A DNA stretch of 20,925 nt, from assembly GCA_934130105.1 (NCBI GenBank), contig CAKOXL010000021.1, forward strand, positions 1 to 20,925, written 5' to 3'. The translations under genes and the position numbers were made by a program. This document shows positions 6,876 to 14,173 of this stretch, one piece after another. The DNA comes from an uncultured Bacilli bacterium (GTDB taxonomy: Bacteria; Bacillota_I; Bacilli_A; RF39; UBA660). Position 1 is the stretch's first letter, and each line of letters starts with the position of its first letter. The notes under the pieces were generated by a model that was not told where the DNA came from, made no database searches, and saw nothing but the letters and a program-made list of their open reading frames with translations.

Positions 6876-8525
6876 CTATACTTTAAAACAGCCACCACCA
6901 ATAAATTCTCGTAGAATAGAATCCTTTGGTATTGTCTCAGATGAAATTGGTAAAAATAGTCTTAAGAAATTGATTAGGCGAATAGCGTCATTATAATATG
7001 GTGAAGTTGGTTCCACTGAATATAGAAGTGGTTCTACAAATGTTTTTAAAACACCAAGCTCATAAATCATAGCCGTATTAAAAGTATAATCAGCTTCATC
7101 CTGATATGGGAAAATATAGTTTTCCTCACCATTTCTTACCTTTGGCCAACTTTTTAAAGTATCTTCAACGTTATTTCCACGAGTTCTATTATCCCTCACA
7201 ATACGGCGTAATAAACGATTATCTGTTGTTGAAATTCTAGTATGATTATCTACATTTAATTCTGTTAAAGCAGATAAATAAATAGTTGCCTTTTTTTCTT
7301 TTGGAATGTGTTCTAAAACTTTAGGATTTAGGGCATGGATACCTTCTATTAATAAAATATCGTCTTCTTGCATAATCATTTTTTCTCTATATTCTTTTTC
7401 ACCTAAGATAAAATTAAAGGTAGGTAAAATTGTTTCCTGATTAGATAATAAACTCTCAATTGTTTTTTCAAATAAATCTAAATCAACTGTTTCTAATCTT
7501 TCATAATCCAATTCACCATTTTCATCTTTTGGTGTATCTTTTCTATCCACAAAGAAATCATCCATTGATAACATTTTAGGATTTTTTCCTAAACTTTTTA
7601 AACATAAGGTTAATTTATTAGTTGTAGTGGTCTTTCCCGTTGATGATGGTCCAGCTAGTAATATTATTTTGGTGTTCTTATTAGCTATTATTTTTTTAGC
7701 TAGCTCCATTAATTGATAGTTTTTCATTAATTCATCTATTTGTATCAATTCTAAAATATTACCTGATGATACCTTTTTATTTAAATCTACTACATTTTCT
7801 AAATTTAGATTTTTGGCCCAACTTCTTGACTCTTTAAATAGATTAAATATATTTTCTCTATGTTCATAAGGCTTAATACCATCTTTCATATATACTGTTG
7901 GAAATCTTAATATAAAACCAAATTCATTTAAGTATGTTAATTCAAAATGAGATAGTACCTTGGTGGTAATTGGCATTAAACTATAAAAATAATCATAATT
8001 ATTATCTAATTTATATAATGTTAAATGAGTAGATGTTATATACTTCATTATTTGAGATTTTACTTCATCAGCTATATTTTTAAAATACTCCATTGCTTCT
8101 AATCTAGATACAGTTAATCTTTGAATAGGAAGAGCTTCTTTCACCATCTCATCCATTTTTATTTTTAAATTTTTAATATCTTCTTCTGTTATTTTAATAG
8201 TTGATTCTATATAAATTCCCTTATCTAATGAATGATTTACTTTTAAATCTTCTTTTACTCCAAATAAATCTTTAAATGCACAAATACACATATAAATTAA
8301 GCCATTAAGATAAATTTGATTACTACCACGATCTGTTAAATCAAAAAATTCTATATCACAGTTCTTAGTAATAGTATCCGTTAATTCTTTATATATGCCA
8401 TCTACTTTAGCTACAATTATGTCATATTTAAAATCCTGTTCAAATTGTTTTGAGAGTAATTCTAGTGTTATTCCATAATCAACTTCGTACTGTTTTTTAT
8501 TAATATTAACTAATAATTTATTCAT
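6876..8525 (-). CDS. Nucleoside (uridine-type) kinase with TGS-like N-terminal region
   Basis: Predicted cytoplasmic kinase of 549 residues of the long clostridial/bacillar uridine kinase-like family. The N-terminal part (1 to about 65, from MNKLLVNINKKQYEV) resembles a TGS domain. A threonyl-tRNA-synthetase-second-domain-like region probably follows (about 70-230). The C-terminal half is a P-loop kinase of the PRK/uridine kinase fold: Walker A GPSSTGKTTTT (292-302), acidic MDDFFVDR (321-328), and LLIEGIHALNP (392-402). I start it at ATG 8525, preceded by AAAGGGGA. A TTG 45 nt earlier would lie inside the upstream gene and lacks an RBS. The true phosphate acceptor is not shown by sequence, since these proteins are often only annotated as nucleoside kinase. 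The start is 13 nt after the upstream coiled-coil gene, so they are probably co-transcribed. Confidence 0.88.
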   Translation of the reverse strand: MNKLLVNINKKQYEVDYGITLELLSKQFEQDFKYDIIVAKVDGIYKELTDTITKNCDIEFFDLTDRGSNQIYLNGLIYMCICAFKDLFGVKEDLKVNHSLDKGIYIESTIKITEEDIKNLKIKMDEMVKEALPIQRLTVSRLEAMEYFKNIADEVKSQIMKYITSTHLTLYKLDNNYDYFYSLMPITTKVLSHFELTYLNEFGFILRFPTVYMKDGIKPYEHRENIFNLFKESRSWAKNLNLENVVDLNKKVSSGNILELIQIDELMKNYQLMELAKKIIANKNTKIILLAGPSSTGKTTTTNKLTLCLKSLGKNPKMLSMDDFFVDRKDTPKDENGELDYERLETVDLDLFEKTIESLLSNQETILPTFNFILGEKEYREKMIMQEDDILLIEGIHALNPKVLEHIPKEKKATIYLSALTELNVDNHTRISTTDNRLLRRIVRDNRTRGNNVEDTLKSWPKVRNGEENYIFPYQDEADYTFNTAMIYELGVLKTFVEPLLYSVEPTSPYYNDAIRLINFLRLFLPISSETIPKDSILREFIGGGCFKV

Positions 8526-8538
8526 GTTAAATTCCCCT

Positions 8539-9408
8539 TTAATCTTTATTTTTTCTATTATTCTTAGCAAGTGATACTAGTATAGTTAAGGTAGTCATTT
8601 TAGAAATATAATCTTTATTATATTTTGAATAATCCTTAATACTAGATAATCCTTTTTCTATTTCACCGTAGTAATATCTATCTAGATTATCTAACTTACT
8701 GATATCAGTTGGTAGTATTTGATTACTATTTGATTCATTAAGCACATATGATGGTAATTTCATTAAAAAATTTAGCTTATCACAATCGACTGTAACTATA
8801 TCTTTTAATTCTGAAATTATATCAACTGGTAGTAATTTTCGCATAGAAATAGAAAATTGCGAAGCATTGGTTTGATAAAGCATTTGCATAGTTTTAAAAA
8901 CATCTTCGCGTGTTCTTAAACGTTCAGTTTGATTTTTAATTCTTTCAAAAACATTTCTAATAATTTTTTTATCTACTTCACTAGGACGATTTTTAAGTTT
9001 TTCTATTGCTTGTTTTTCAGTTATATCTAATTCTTCTAAGCTATTAGCTGATTTTATTTTATTGATCTGTAAATCTTGGAATAATTTATCATCATTTAAT
9101 TGTGACAATCTACAAATTAGTTTTTTCTTTTTTTCAAATAGCTCTTTTTGATATTTATTTTTTTCATGACTTAGATTGATGTATGAATCGTAATCATTTT
9201 TTATTTTTTTATTTTTTATTATTCTTTTTATAAAATTATTATTTATAGAACTTATTTCCTTTTCAATTAAAGCTAATTTCTCATCAAATTCATTGTATTT
9301 TTCTATTTCTTCCTCTTGTAGTTTAGTAAGATCCGTTTTTATTTGTTCTTTTTCTGTTAGTTGATGTTGTTTTTCGCTAATTAATACTTCTTTTATAGCT
9401 TCTAACAT
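8539..9408 (-). CDS. Unrecognised cytoplasmic coiled-coil protein
   Basis: A protein of 289 residues that I do not recognise. Residues 1 to about 120 are strongly charged (Lys/Glu) with heptad-like leucines and isoleucines, so a long coiled coil is likely. A very basic patch, RIIKNKKIK, is at 62-70. The rest is mixed helical sequence with a second charged stretch (about 140-170, RPSEVDKKIIRNVFERIKNQ) and a tyrosine-rich part (DRYYYGEIEKG). I see no signal peptide, membrane segment or enzyme motif. The start is ATG with GAAGGTGA upstream. It is the first gene of a two-gene unit with the nucleoside kinase and is divergent from clpP. A structural or nucleic-acid-associated role is possible but not shown. 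Confidence 0.8.
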   Translation of the reverse strand: MLEAIKEVLISEKQHQLTEKEQIKTDLTKLQEEEIEKYNEFDEKLALIEKEISSINNNFIKRIIKNKKIKNDYDSYINLSHEKNKYQKELFEKKKKLICRLSQLNDDKLFQDLQINKIKSANSLEELDITEKQAIEKLKNRPSEVDKKIIRNVFERIKNQTERLRTREDVFKTMQMLYQTNASQFSISMRKLLPVDIISELKDIVTVDCDKLNFLMKLPSYVLNESNSNQILPTDISKLDNLDRYYYGEIEKGLSSIKDYSKYNKDYISKMTTLTILVSLAKNNRKNKD

Positions 9409-9431
9409 TTAGTCACCTTCTATTCTTAATT

Positions 9432-9440
9432 ATTGTAGCA
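9432..9440 (-). promoter_or_regulatory. Extended -10 promoter for the coiled-coil gene
   Basis: The minus strand has TGCTACAAT, an extended -10 (TGn plus TACAAT), 24 nt before the ATG at 9408. No good -35 is seen, which is common for extended -10 promoters. Confidence 0.45.
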
Positions 9441-9487
9441 TATTTTGTCTAACTAATAAATGTATAATTTAGTATTGTTTACACTAT

Positions 9488-9493
9488 TATAAT
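9488..9493 (+). promoter_or_regulatory. Candidate clpP -10 element
   Basis: TATAAT at 9488-9493 lies 15 nt before the clpP ATG, and a second TATAAT is at 9463-9468. Neither has a clear -35. The upstream copy would give a more usual leader containing the AGGTGAT ribosome binding site. No CtsR-type heptad repeat (GGTCAAA) or CIRCE element is visible in this 100-bp divergent region. Confidence 0.35.
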
Positions 9494-9508
9494 TATAGGT
9501 GATTAATT

Positions 9509-10093
9509 ATGAGTTTAGTACCAATGGTTGTAGATAAGGAAGTTAATGGTGAGAGAAGTTATGATATTTTTTCTAGATTGCTAAAAAATAGAATTATTTT
9601 GCTTAGCGGCGAAATAGATGATTCTCTTGCTAATAGTGTTGTAGCCCAGCTTTTATATTTAGATTCTTTAAATCATGATGATATTAGCATTTATATTAAC
9701 TCTCCTGGTGGTTCTGTTACAGCTGGTATGGCTATTTATGATACTATGAACTTTGTAAAAAGTGATGTATCTACTATTTGTCTTGGAATGGCAGCTAGTA
9801 TGGCAGCATTTTTACTATCAGCTGGAAAAAAAGGGAAACGTTATATTCTTCCTAATGCTGAAGTAATGATACATCAACCTTTAGGTGGTGCCCAGGGGCA
9901 AGCAACTGAAATTAAGATAGCAGCAGAACATATTTTAAAATTACGTGATAAACTTAATCATATTTTGGCCAAAAATACTAATCAAAACATTGAAACTATA
10001 CAAAAGGATACAGAACGTGATAATTTTATGGACAGTGATGAAGCATTAAAATATAATATCATTGATAAGATCATAGAAAAAGAACACAATTAG
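9509..10093 (+). CDS. clpP: ATP-dependent Clp protease proteolytic subunit
   Basis: Serine peptidase that forms the double-heptamer chamber working with ClpX/ClpC ATPases to degrade misfolded, tagged and regulatory proteins. It has 194 residues, the standard length. The catalytic triad is S97 (GMAASMAAFLL), H122 (MIHQPLGGAQGQ) and D171 (TERDNFM). The oxyanion region NSPGGSV is at 64-70. The N-terminus MSLVPMVVDKEVNGERSYDIF is typical. The start is ATG with AGGTGAT nearby. It is the only plus-strand gene and converges on whiA. In many Bacillota clpP lies in the yvcK-whiA neighbourhood, so this placement is conserved while the orientation differs. Confidence 0.98.
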   Translation: MSLVPMVVDKEVNGERSYDIFSRLLKNRIILLSGEIDDSLANSVVAQLLYLDSLNHDDISIYINSPGGSVTAGMAIYDTMNFVKSDVSTICLGMAASMAAFLLSAGKKGKRYILPNAEVMIHQPLGGAQGQATEIKIAAEHILKLRDKLNHILAKNTNQNIETIQKDTERDNFMDSDEALKYNIIDKIIEKEHN

Positions 10094-10131
10094 TGTTCTA
10101 TAAGAACAGATAAGTAACTAACTTATTTGTT
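10082..10131 (+). terminator. Two hairpins at the clpP end; the second is the terminator
   Basis: First, GAACAC / GTGTTC (10082-10087, 10093-10098) forms a 6-bp stem around the clpP stop codon. Then AACAGATAAGT (10105-10115) and ACTTATTTGTT (10121-10131) form an 11-bp stem with one G-U pair and a 5-nt loop, followed by T's through 10136: a strong terminator for clpP. Between them, GTTC-TATAA-GAAC can form an alternative stem that competes with the first. For whiA coming from the other side there is no good T-tract, so its termination is unclear. Confidence 0.85.
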
Positions 10132-10145
10132 TTTTTATGTTTAAA

Positions 10146-11078
10146 TCATTCTTCTTTTTTTAATTTATTTACAAGTTCTCTTATTTTACGAAATCTATGG
10201 TTTAAGCCTGATTTAGTAATGGGTTTTCCTGTTTCATAGCTTATTATTTCACTCAATTCTAAAAGTGATGATTCTGGATATTTTAATCTATACTCAATTG
10301 CTTCTTTAGTTTTATCATCTAGTACATCAAAACCCAATTTTTGCTTCAAATAATCAATTTCTTCAATTTGCTTAGATGCATTTTCAACTACTTTATCAAT
10401 ATTAGCTTGTTCACAATTATTAAGTCTATTGGTCATATTTTTATGATCTCTATAAATTCTAATATCTTCATAGTATAAAACTGCTTGATTAGCATTTATT
10501 ATTCTAAGAAAATCTCCTATTTTTTCTGCTTCTTTGATATACACCATATATCCTTTACCACGTGATAAAACTCTACTATTTAAATCAAACCCATTTAATA
10601 ATCTTGATATAAGTTGAGCTTCTTTTTTTTCCTCGATTAAAAATTCTAAATGATATCTAGCTGTTTTGGGATCATTGATACTCCCTCTTGATAAAAACGT
10701 TCCTCGTAAATAAGCCCTAATTTCTTCTTCTGAGTCTATTATATAACTGCTTGGCTCATCTAAAAAGTTGCCAGCATCATCGATAATTGATAAGTCTTTT
10801 AAAATAAAATCAACTTTATCATTAATCATTATTAAATACAAATTATTTTTACTGAAATTCATATTTTTACGACATTCAATTTCACAAGTTACGTCATAAA
10901 TTTTTTTTATTAATTGATATATTCGTTTAGCAACCGTAGCATTTTCTGTTAAAAGGTCAATTGCTTCATCAGTACAAGTACCATTGTTTCTTAAAAAGCC
11001 TGATAATTCTGATATGTTTTCTGAGCGATTATTTTCAAGCCTTGAGATTTCTTCTTTTATTGTGGTTGTAAATGACAT
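10146..11078 (-). CDS. whiA: WhiA, LAGLIDADG-like/HTH regulator
   Basis: Protein of 310 residues in the WhiA (YvcL/DUF199) family. The N-terminal half has the homing-endonuclease-like fold without nuclease activity, with AYLRGTFLSRGSINDP (124-139) and YHLEFLIEEKKEAQLI as its hallmarks. The C-terminal third is a helix-turn-helix domain ending SLLELSEIISYETGKPITKSG, then LNHRFRKIRELVNKL. In Bacillus it binds DNA and influences cell division and chromosome segregation; in Streptomyces it activates sporulation septation genes. The start is ATG, with its RBS GAGGTGAT overlapping the TGA stop of yvcK, so translation is coupled. It is the last gene of the uvrA operon. No crh follows it, unlike in Bacillus subtilis. 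Confidence 0.96.
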   Translation of the reverse strand: MSFTTTIKEEISRLENNRSENISELSGFLRNNGTCTDEAIDLLTENATVAKRIYQLIKKIYDVTCEIECRKNMNFSKNNLYLIMINDKVDFILKDLSIIDDAGNFLDEPSSYIIDSEEEIRAYLRGTFLSRGSINDPKTARYHLEFLIEEKKEAQLISRLLNGFDLNSRVLSRGKGYMVYIKEAEKIGDFLRIINANQAVLYYEDIRIYRDHKNMTNRLNNCEQANIDKVVENASKQIEEIDYLKQKLGFDVLDDKTKEAIEYRLKYPESSLLELSEIISYETGKPITKSGLNHRFRKIRELVNKLKKEE

Positions 11079-11082
11079 ATAA

Positions 11083-12030
11083 TCACCTCATTAAATATGA
11101 AAAAATAATTGAACTTAGTTTTAAACTATTATGTCGTATTGTGTTATCTAAAGTAATAAGTAAATTTTCTTCAATTAGTTCAATATTCATATTTGCTAGA
11201 TTTTCATAATCTATTAAAACAGGATCCTTTTGCTCTTTGGTTTCATATTTCTTTAGTATTTCTTTATCTATTTTAGTGTTGCTTGCTACTACTACATCAA
11301 TTGTATTAGGTCCTAAATATTTTTCTAATACTTTTATATGATCGCTTACGCCAAAATTATCTGTTTCTCCTGGTTGAGTCATAGCATTACATAAATACAT
11401 CACTTTGGCTTTAGAATTATTTATTCCATCAACAACTTCCTTGCAAAGTAAGTGAGGAAGGATACTTGTATACAAGCTACCCATCGATATTATGATTAGA
11501 TCAGCCTCTTTTATGCTATTTAAAACTTCTTTTTCAACATGTGGTGTTTCTTTATAAAAGATTCTCTTATATGATTTATTAGCATGGGTTAAGTTATCTT
11601 CACCTTCAATTATATCACCATCAACTGTCTCACCCATCAGTGTTAAATAATCTTCTGAAAGAGGTAACACCTTATGCTTTACATCAAGTAGTTTACTTAA
11701 ATATTCAATACTAGTTTTAAGACTTTTTGTTTTATTAAGCATCGCAGTTAGCACTAAATTACCAAGAGGATGGCCATCTAAATCACTATATGTTTGAAAG
11801 CGATATTCCATAACACTTTTTATTTCATCAGGTAGTTCAGAAAGATTACTTAAAACTTTTCTAATATCACCTACTGCTGGTGTTAAAAATTCTTCTCTTA
11901 ATTTACCAGTGGAACGTCCATTATCAGATACAGTAATGACAGCCGTTATATCTACTGGGAAATCCTTTAATCCTTTAAGAAGGCTTGATAAACCAGTACC
12001 ACCACCAAATACTACTATTTTCTTTTTCAT
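11083..12030 (-). CDS. yvcK: YvcK/CofD-like gluconeogenesis and envelope factor
   Basis: Protein of 315 residues in the YvcK family (related to CofD/2-phospho-L-lactate transferase). It shows the N-terminal Rossmann-like VVFGGGTGLSSLLKGLK (6-22), VSDNGRSTGKLREEF (34-48), PAVGDIRKVL and DGHPLGNLVL. Known role in Bacillus subtilis: a UDP-sugar-binding protein needed for growth on gluconeogenic carbon sources and for cell shape, acting through peptidoglycan synthesis. The start is ATG with AGGTGG upstream, 8 nt after trxB. Usually rapZ (yvcJ) lies beside it; here it is missing and trxB takes that place. Confidence 0.95.
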   Translation of the reverse strand: MKKKIVVFGGGTGLSSLLKGLKDFPVDITAVITVSDNGRSTGKLREEFLTPAVGDIRKVLSNLSELPDEIKSVMEYRFQTYSDLDGHPLGNLVLTAMLNKTKSLKTSIEYLSKLLDVKHKVLPLSEDYLTLMGETVDGDIIEGEDNLTHANKSYKRIFYKETPHVEKEVLNSIKEADLIIISMGSLYTSILPHLLCKEVVDGINNSKAKVMYLCNAMTQPGETDNFGVSDHIKVLEKYLGPNTIDVVVASNTKIDKEILKKYETKEQKDPVLIDYENLANMNIELIEENLLITLDNTIRHNSLKLSSIIFSYLMR

Positions 12031-12038
12031 ATAACCAC

Positions 12039-12938
12039 CTATCTTTGTTTTATTATATTGTTTGCTACTATTGCACCTTCACTACAAGCAGTTACTACTT
12101 GATATAAGTCTTTTTTTATACAATCACCAATTGCATATATTCCGGGAATGTTAGTTTGATATTTTTCATTTACATTTACATAGCCTTTGTCATCCAAAAT
12201 ATTTAATTTTTCAAAAATTTTAGTATTTGGCACTTGTCCAATATATTCAAAGCAACCATCAACTTTTATTTCCTGTTTATTGTTATTATTATCTTCTAGT
12301 ACAATACCAGACAACTTATTATTATCTGTTTTAAATTCTACTACTTTTCTATTTGTTAAAATATTGATATTTTCTACATTCTTGACATCATTTACTAAAG
12401 CATCTGTTGCATTAAATATGTCTCTTCTATGAATTAGTGTAACATCACTACATATTTTAGATAGATAAATTGCTTCCTCTAAAGCTGCTGTTCCACCACC
12501 GATAACGGCTACTTTCTTATCTTTATAAAGGCTGCTATCACAAGTAGCACAAAAACTAATTCCACTACCAACTAGCCTATCTTCTAGTTTAACTTCTAAC
12601 TTTCTAGGAGATCTACCAACAGCAATAATTAAGTTTTTGCATTTAATTTCTTCATCATTTGTTACTACCGTAATATTGTCTTCTTCTATTTTTACCTCTG
12701 TTGCCTTTGTATACTTATAGGTAACACCTAAAGATAATACCTGATTATAGATATTTAATGCCAAATCAGCACCAGTAATAGAGGAAAAACCTGGATAGTT
12801 TTCAACGGATGATGCTAGTGTTATCTGTCCCCCTGGTACACCACTTTCTAATATACAAATATCTTTACGTGCTCTTTTTAAATATATGGCTGCTGTCATT
12901 CCAGCTACGCCAGAACCTATAATTACTGTATTATACAT
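12039..12938 (-). CDS. trxB: Thioredoxin reductase (TrxB-like)
   Basis: FAD-dependent, low-molecular-weight thioredoxin reductase of 299 residues, reducing thioredoxin in the cytoplasm. The N-terminal FAD motif is IIGSGVAGMTAAIYLKRA (6-23). The redox disulphide CATC is at C130/C133. The NADPH-domain dinucleotide motif is VIGGGTAALEEA (145-156), and the second FAD contact is YAIGDC followed by QVVTACSEGAIVANNI. The NADPH 2'-phosphate motif reads HRRDIFNATDAL, so the usual third Arg (HRRxxxR) is replaced by Asn. Cofactor preference may therefore be weaker or different, or another flavoprotein role is possible. The start is ATG with a near-perfect AAGGAGG that overlaps the lgt stop codon. No thioredoxin gene is in the window. 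Confidence 0.92.
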   Translation of the reverse strand: MYNTVIIGSGVAGMTAAIYLKRARKDICILESGVPGGQITLASSVENYPGFSSITGADLALNIYNQVLSLGVTYKYTKATEVKIEEDNITVVTNDEEIKCKNLIIAVGRSPRKLEVKLEDRLVGSGISFCATCDSSLYKDKKVAVIGGGTAALEEAIYLSKICSDVTLIHRRDIFNATDALVNDVKNVENINILTNRKVVEFKTDNNKLSGIVLEDNNNNKQEIKVDGCFEYIGQVPNTKIFEKLNILDDKGYVNVNEKYQTNIPGIYAIGDCIKKDLYQVVTACSEGAIVANNIIKQR

Positions 12939-12947
12939 AGTGCCTCC

Positions 12948-13760
12948 TTAAAATAATATTTCTTTTTCTTCTTTATCTTTATATAAGTTATCAAATCTTG
13001 TCCCTTTTTTACACAAAATTAACATTAATACGCCAACGATTATTAATATAATAGAAACTATTTGTGCAATACGGAAGTTTCCTAACATTAAACTATCAGT
13101 ACGCATTCCCTCAATTACGATTCTTCCTATGGAGTACCAAATAAGGTATACACCTGTTAATTGTCCGTTTTTCAAATATTTATATTGTCTTACTATCAAT
13201 AATACAAAAAAGCCTAATAAATCCCATATTGATTCGTATAAAAAAGTAGGTTGACGATATAATCCATTTATATACATACCATTTATTATAAAATCAGGTA
13301 AACCTAACTTTTGTAGGTTTTCTAATGTTGTAACAGCACCGTAAGCTTCACTGTTAAAAAAATTACCCCATCTACCAATTGCTTGTCCTAATATTAAACC
13401 AACAACAACAATATCTAAAACTTTTAATACCTTTGCTTTATATTTTCTACAATATAGTTGTACTGTTAATAGGCCAAAAAGGATTCCACCATGGATAGCT
13501 AGGCCACCATTCCATATTTCTAGTATTTCTAATGGGTACTTAAGATAGTAATCAAGGTTAAATGCAACATAGTAAAGTCTTGCACCAATTAGTCCAAAAA
13601 TGGCGGCATAAAATATTAAATTGATAATAAAGTCTTCATTAATATTTTGTTTTTTTGTTTCCCTTAAAATCATTAGGCTGGCAAAGAAAATACCTATAAA
13701 AATGAAAATTGAATACCAATATATTTGTATGAATCCTAAATCTAATGCTACTCTATCCAT
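12948..13760 (-). CDS. lgt: Phosphatidylglycerol:prolipoprotein diacylglyceryl transferase
   Basis: Integral membrane enzyme of 270 residues that moves diacylglycerol from phosphatidylglycerol to the lipobox cysteine of prolipoproteins. Conserved features are H90 in AIHGGILFG (88-96), the Lgt signature GRWGNFFNSEAYG (129-141, with R130 and N133), RQPTFLYES (169-177), and the late arginine R220 in IEGMRTDS. About seven hydrophobic segments span the chain, and the C-terminus is charged (KGTRFDNLYKDKEEKE). Its ATG overlaps the stop of the upstream membrane-protein gene by 8 nt (ATGGATAG). In Bacillus subtilis hprK lies just upstream of lgt; here the YvlD-like gene abuts lgt directly. Confidence 0.97.
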   Translation of the reverse strand: MDRVALDLGFIQIYWYSIFIFIGIFFASLMILRETKKQNINEDFIINLIFYAAIFGLIGARLYYVAFNLDYYLKYPLEILEIWNGGLAIHGGILFGLLTVQLYCRKYKAKVLKVLDIVVVGLILGQAIGRWGNFFNSEAYGAVTTLENLQKLGLPDFIINGMYINGLYRQPTFLYESIWDLLGFFVLLIVRQYKYLKNGQLTGVYLIWYSIGRIVIEGMRTDSLMLGNFRIAQIVSIILIIVGVLMLILCKKGTRFDNLYKDKEEKEILF

Positions 13761-14169
13761 TTTTCTTTATCCTCCTCATAATTGGTATAATTACTACGTT
13801 TTCTATAATAATATTCATAACTGATATTAAAATAGCTAGGAAAAAAACTGTCCATATTCCATTAATCTCAAAATGGGGTCCTAAAATCCATTCGGTTAAC
13901 TTCAAAATAATCACGTTAATAAAAGGATAAAATAGTCCTAGCGTTATTCCTGTTATTGGGAGTGTTAATCTAAAAATAATTGGTTTTACTGTTTTATTTA
14001 AAATAAATATAATTAAGGTAGCTAAAACGCCATATAAGTACAAATTATTATCATCTATTTTAAAGCTATCAAAAAATGTTGCTACTAACATTAAGATAAT
14101 AGCATAGCTTATAAAATGTAGGCTCCAATCAATTACTTTATAACTTATTCCTTTTATATCATTTTTCAT
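13753..14169 (-). CDS. YvlD-like four-span membrane protein (phage-holin-4 superfamily)
   Basis: Small membrane protein of 138 residues with four hydrophobic segments (about 17-35, 43-58, 70-96, 104-128). The core pattern KPIIFRLTLPITGITLGLFY, followed by NVIILKL and later AILISVMNIIIENVV, matches the family often labelled mycobacterial/phage holin 4 and includes Bacillus YvlD. Despite the name, members sit in the chromosome and there is no lysis module here, so a holin role is unlikely; the true function is unknown. The position between uvrA and lgt matches the Bacillus order (uvrA - yvlBCD - hprK - lgt) with yvlB, yvlC and hprK lost. It starts 4 nt after uvrA with AAGGGATGA as RBS and overlaps lgt. 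Confidence 0.88.
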   Translation of the reverse strand: MKNDIKGISYKVIDWSLHFISYAIILMLVATFFDSFKIDDNNLYLYGVLATLIIFILNKTVKPIIFRLTLPITGITLGLFYPFINVIILKLTEWILGPHFEINGIWTVFFLAILISVMNIIIENVVIIPIMRRIKKNG

Positions 14170-14173
14170 TTAA

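Noticed and set aside
8526..8570. Upstream TTG start for the nucleoside kinase
   Set aside because: It overlaps the previous gene, has no RBS and adds 15 non-conserved residues; ATG 8525 follows AAAGGGGA.
13621..13930. Plus-strand ORFs 13621-13824 and 13745-13930 opposite lgt and the YvlD-like gene
   Set aside because: Hydrophobic only because they mirror membrane-protein genes; no RBS and they cross two real genes.
13753..14169. Prophage lysis gene (holin)
   Set aside because: The family label includes holin, but no endolysin or phage gene is nearby and the chromosomal position beside uvrA and lgt is conserved in Bacillota.
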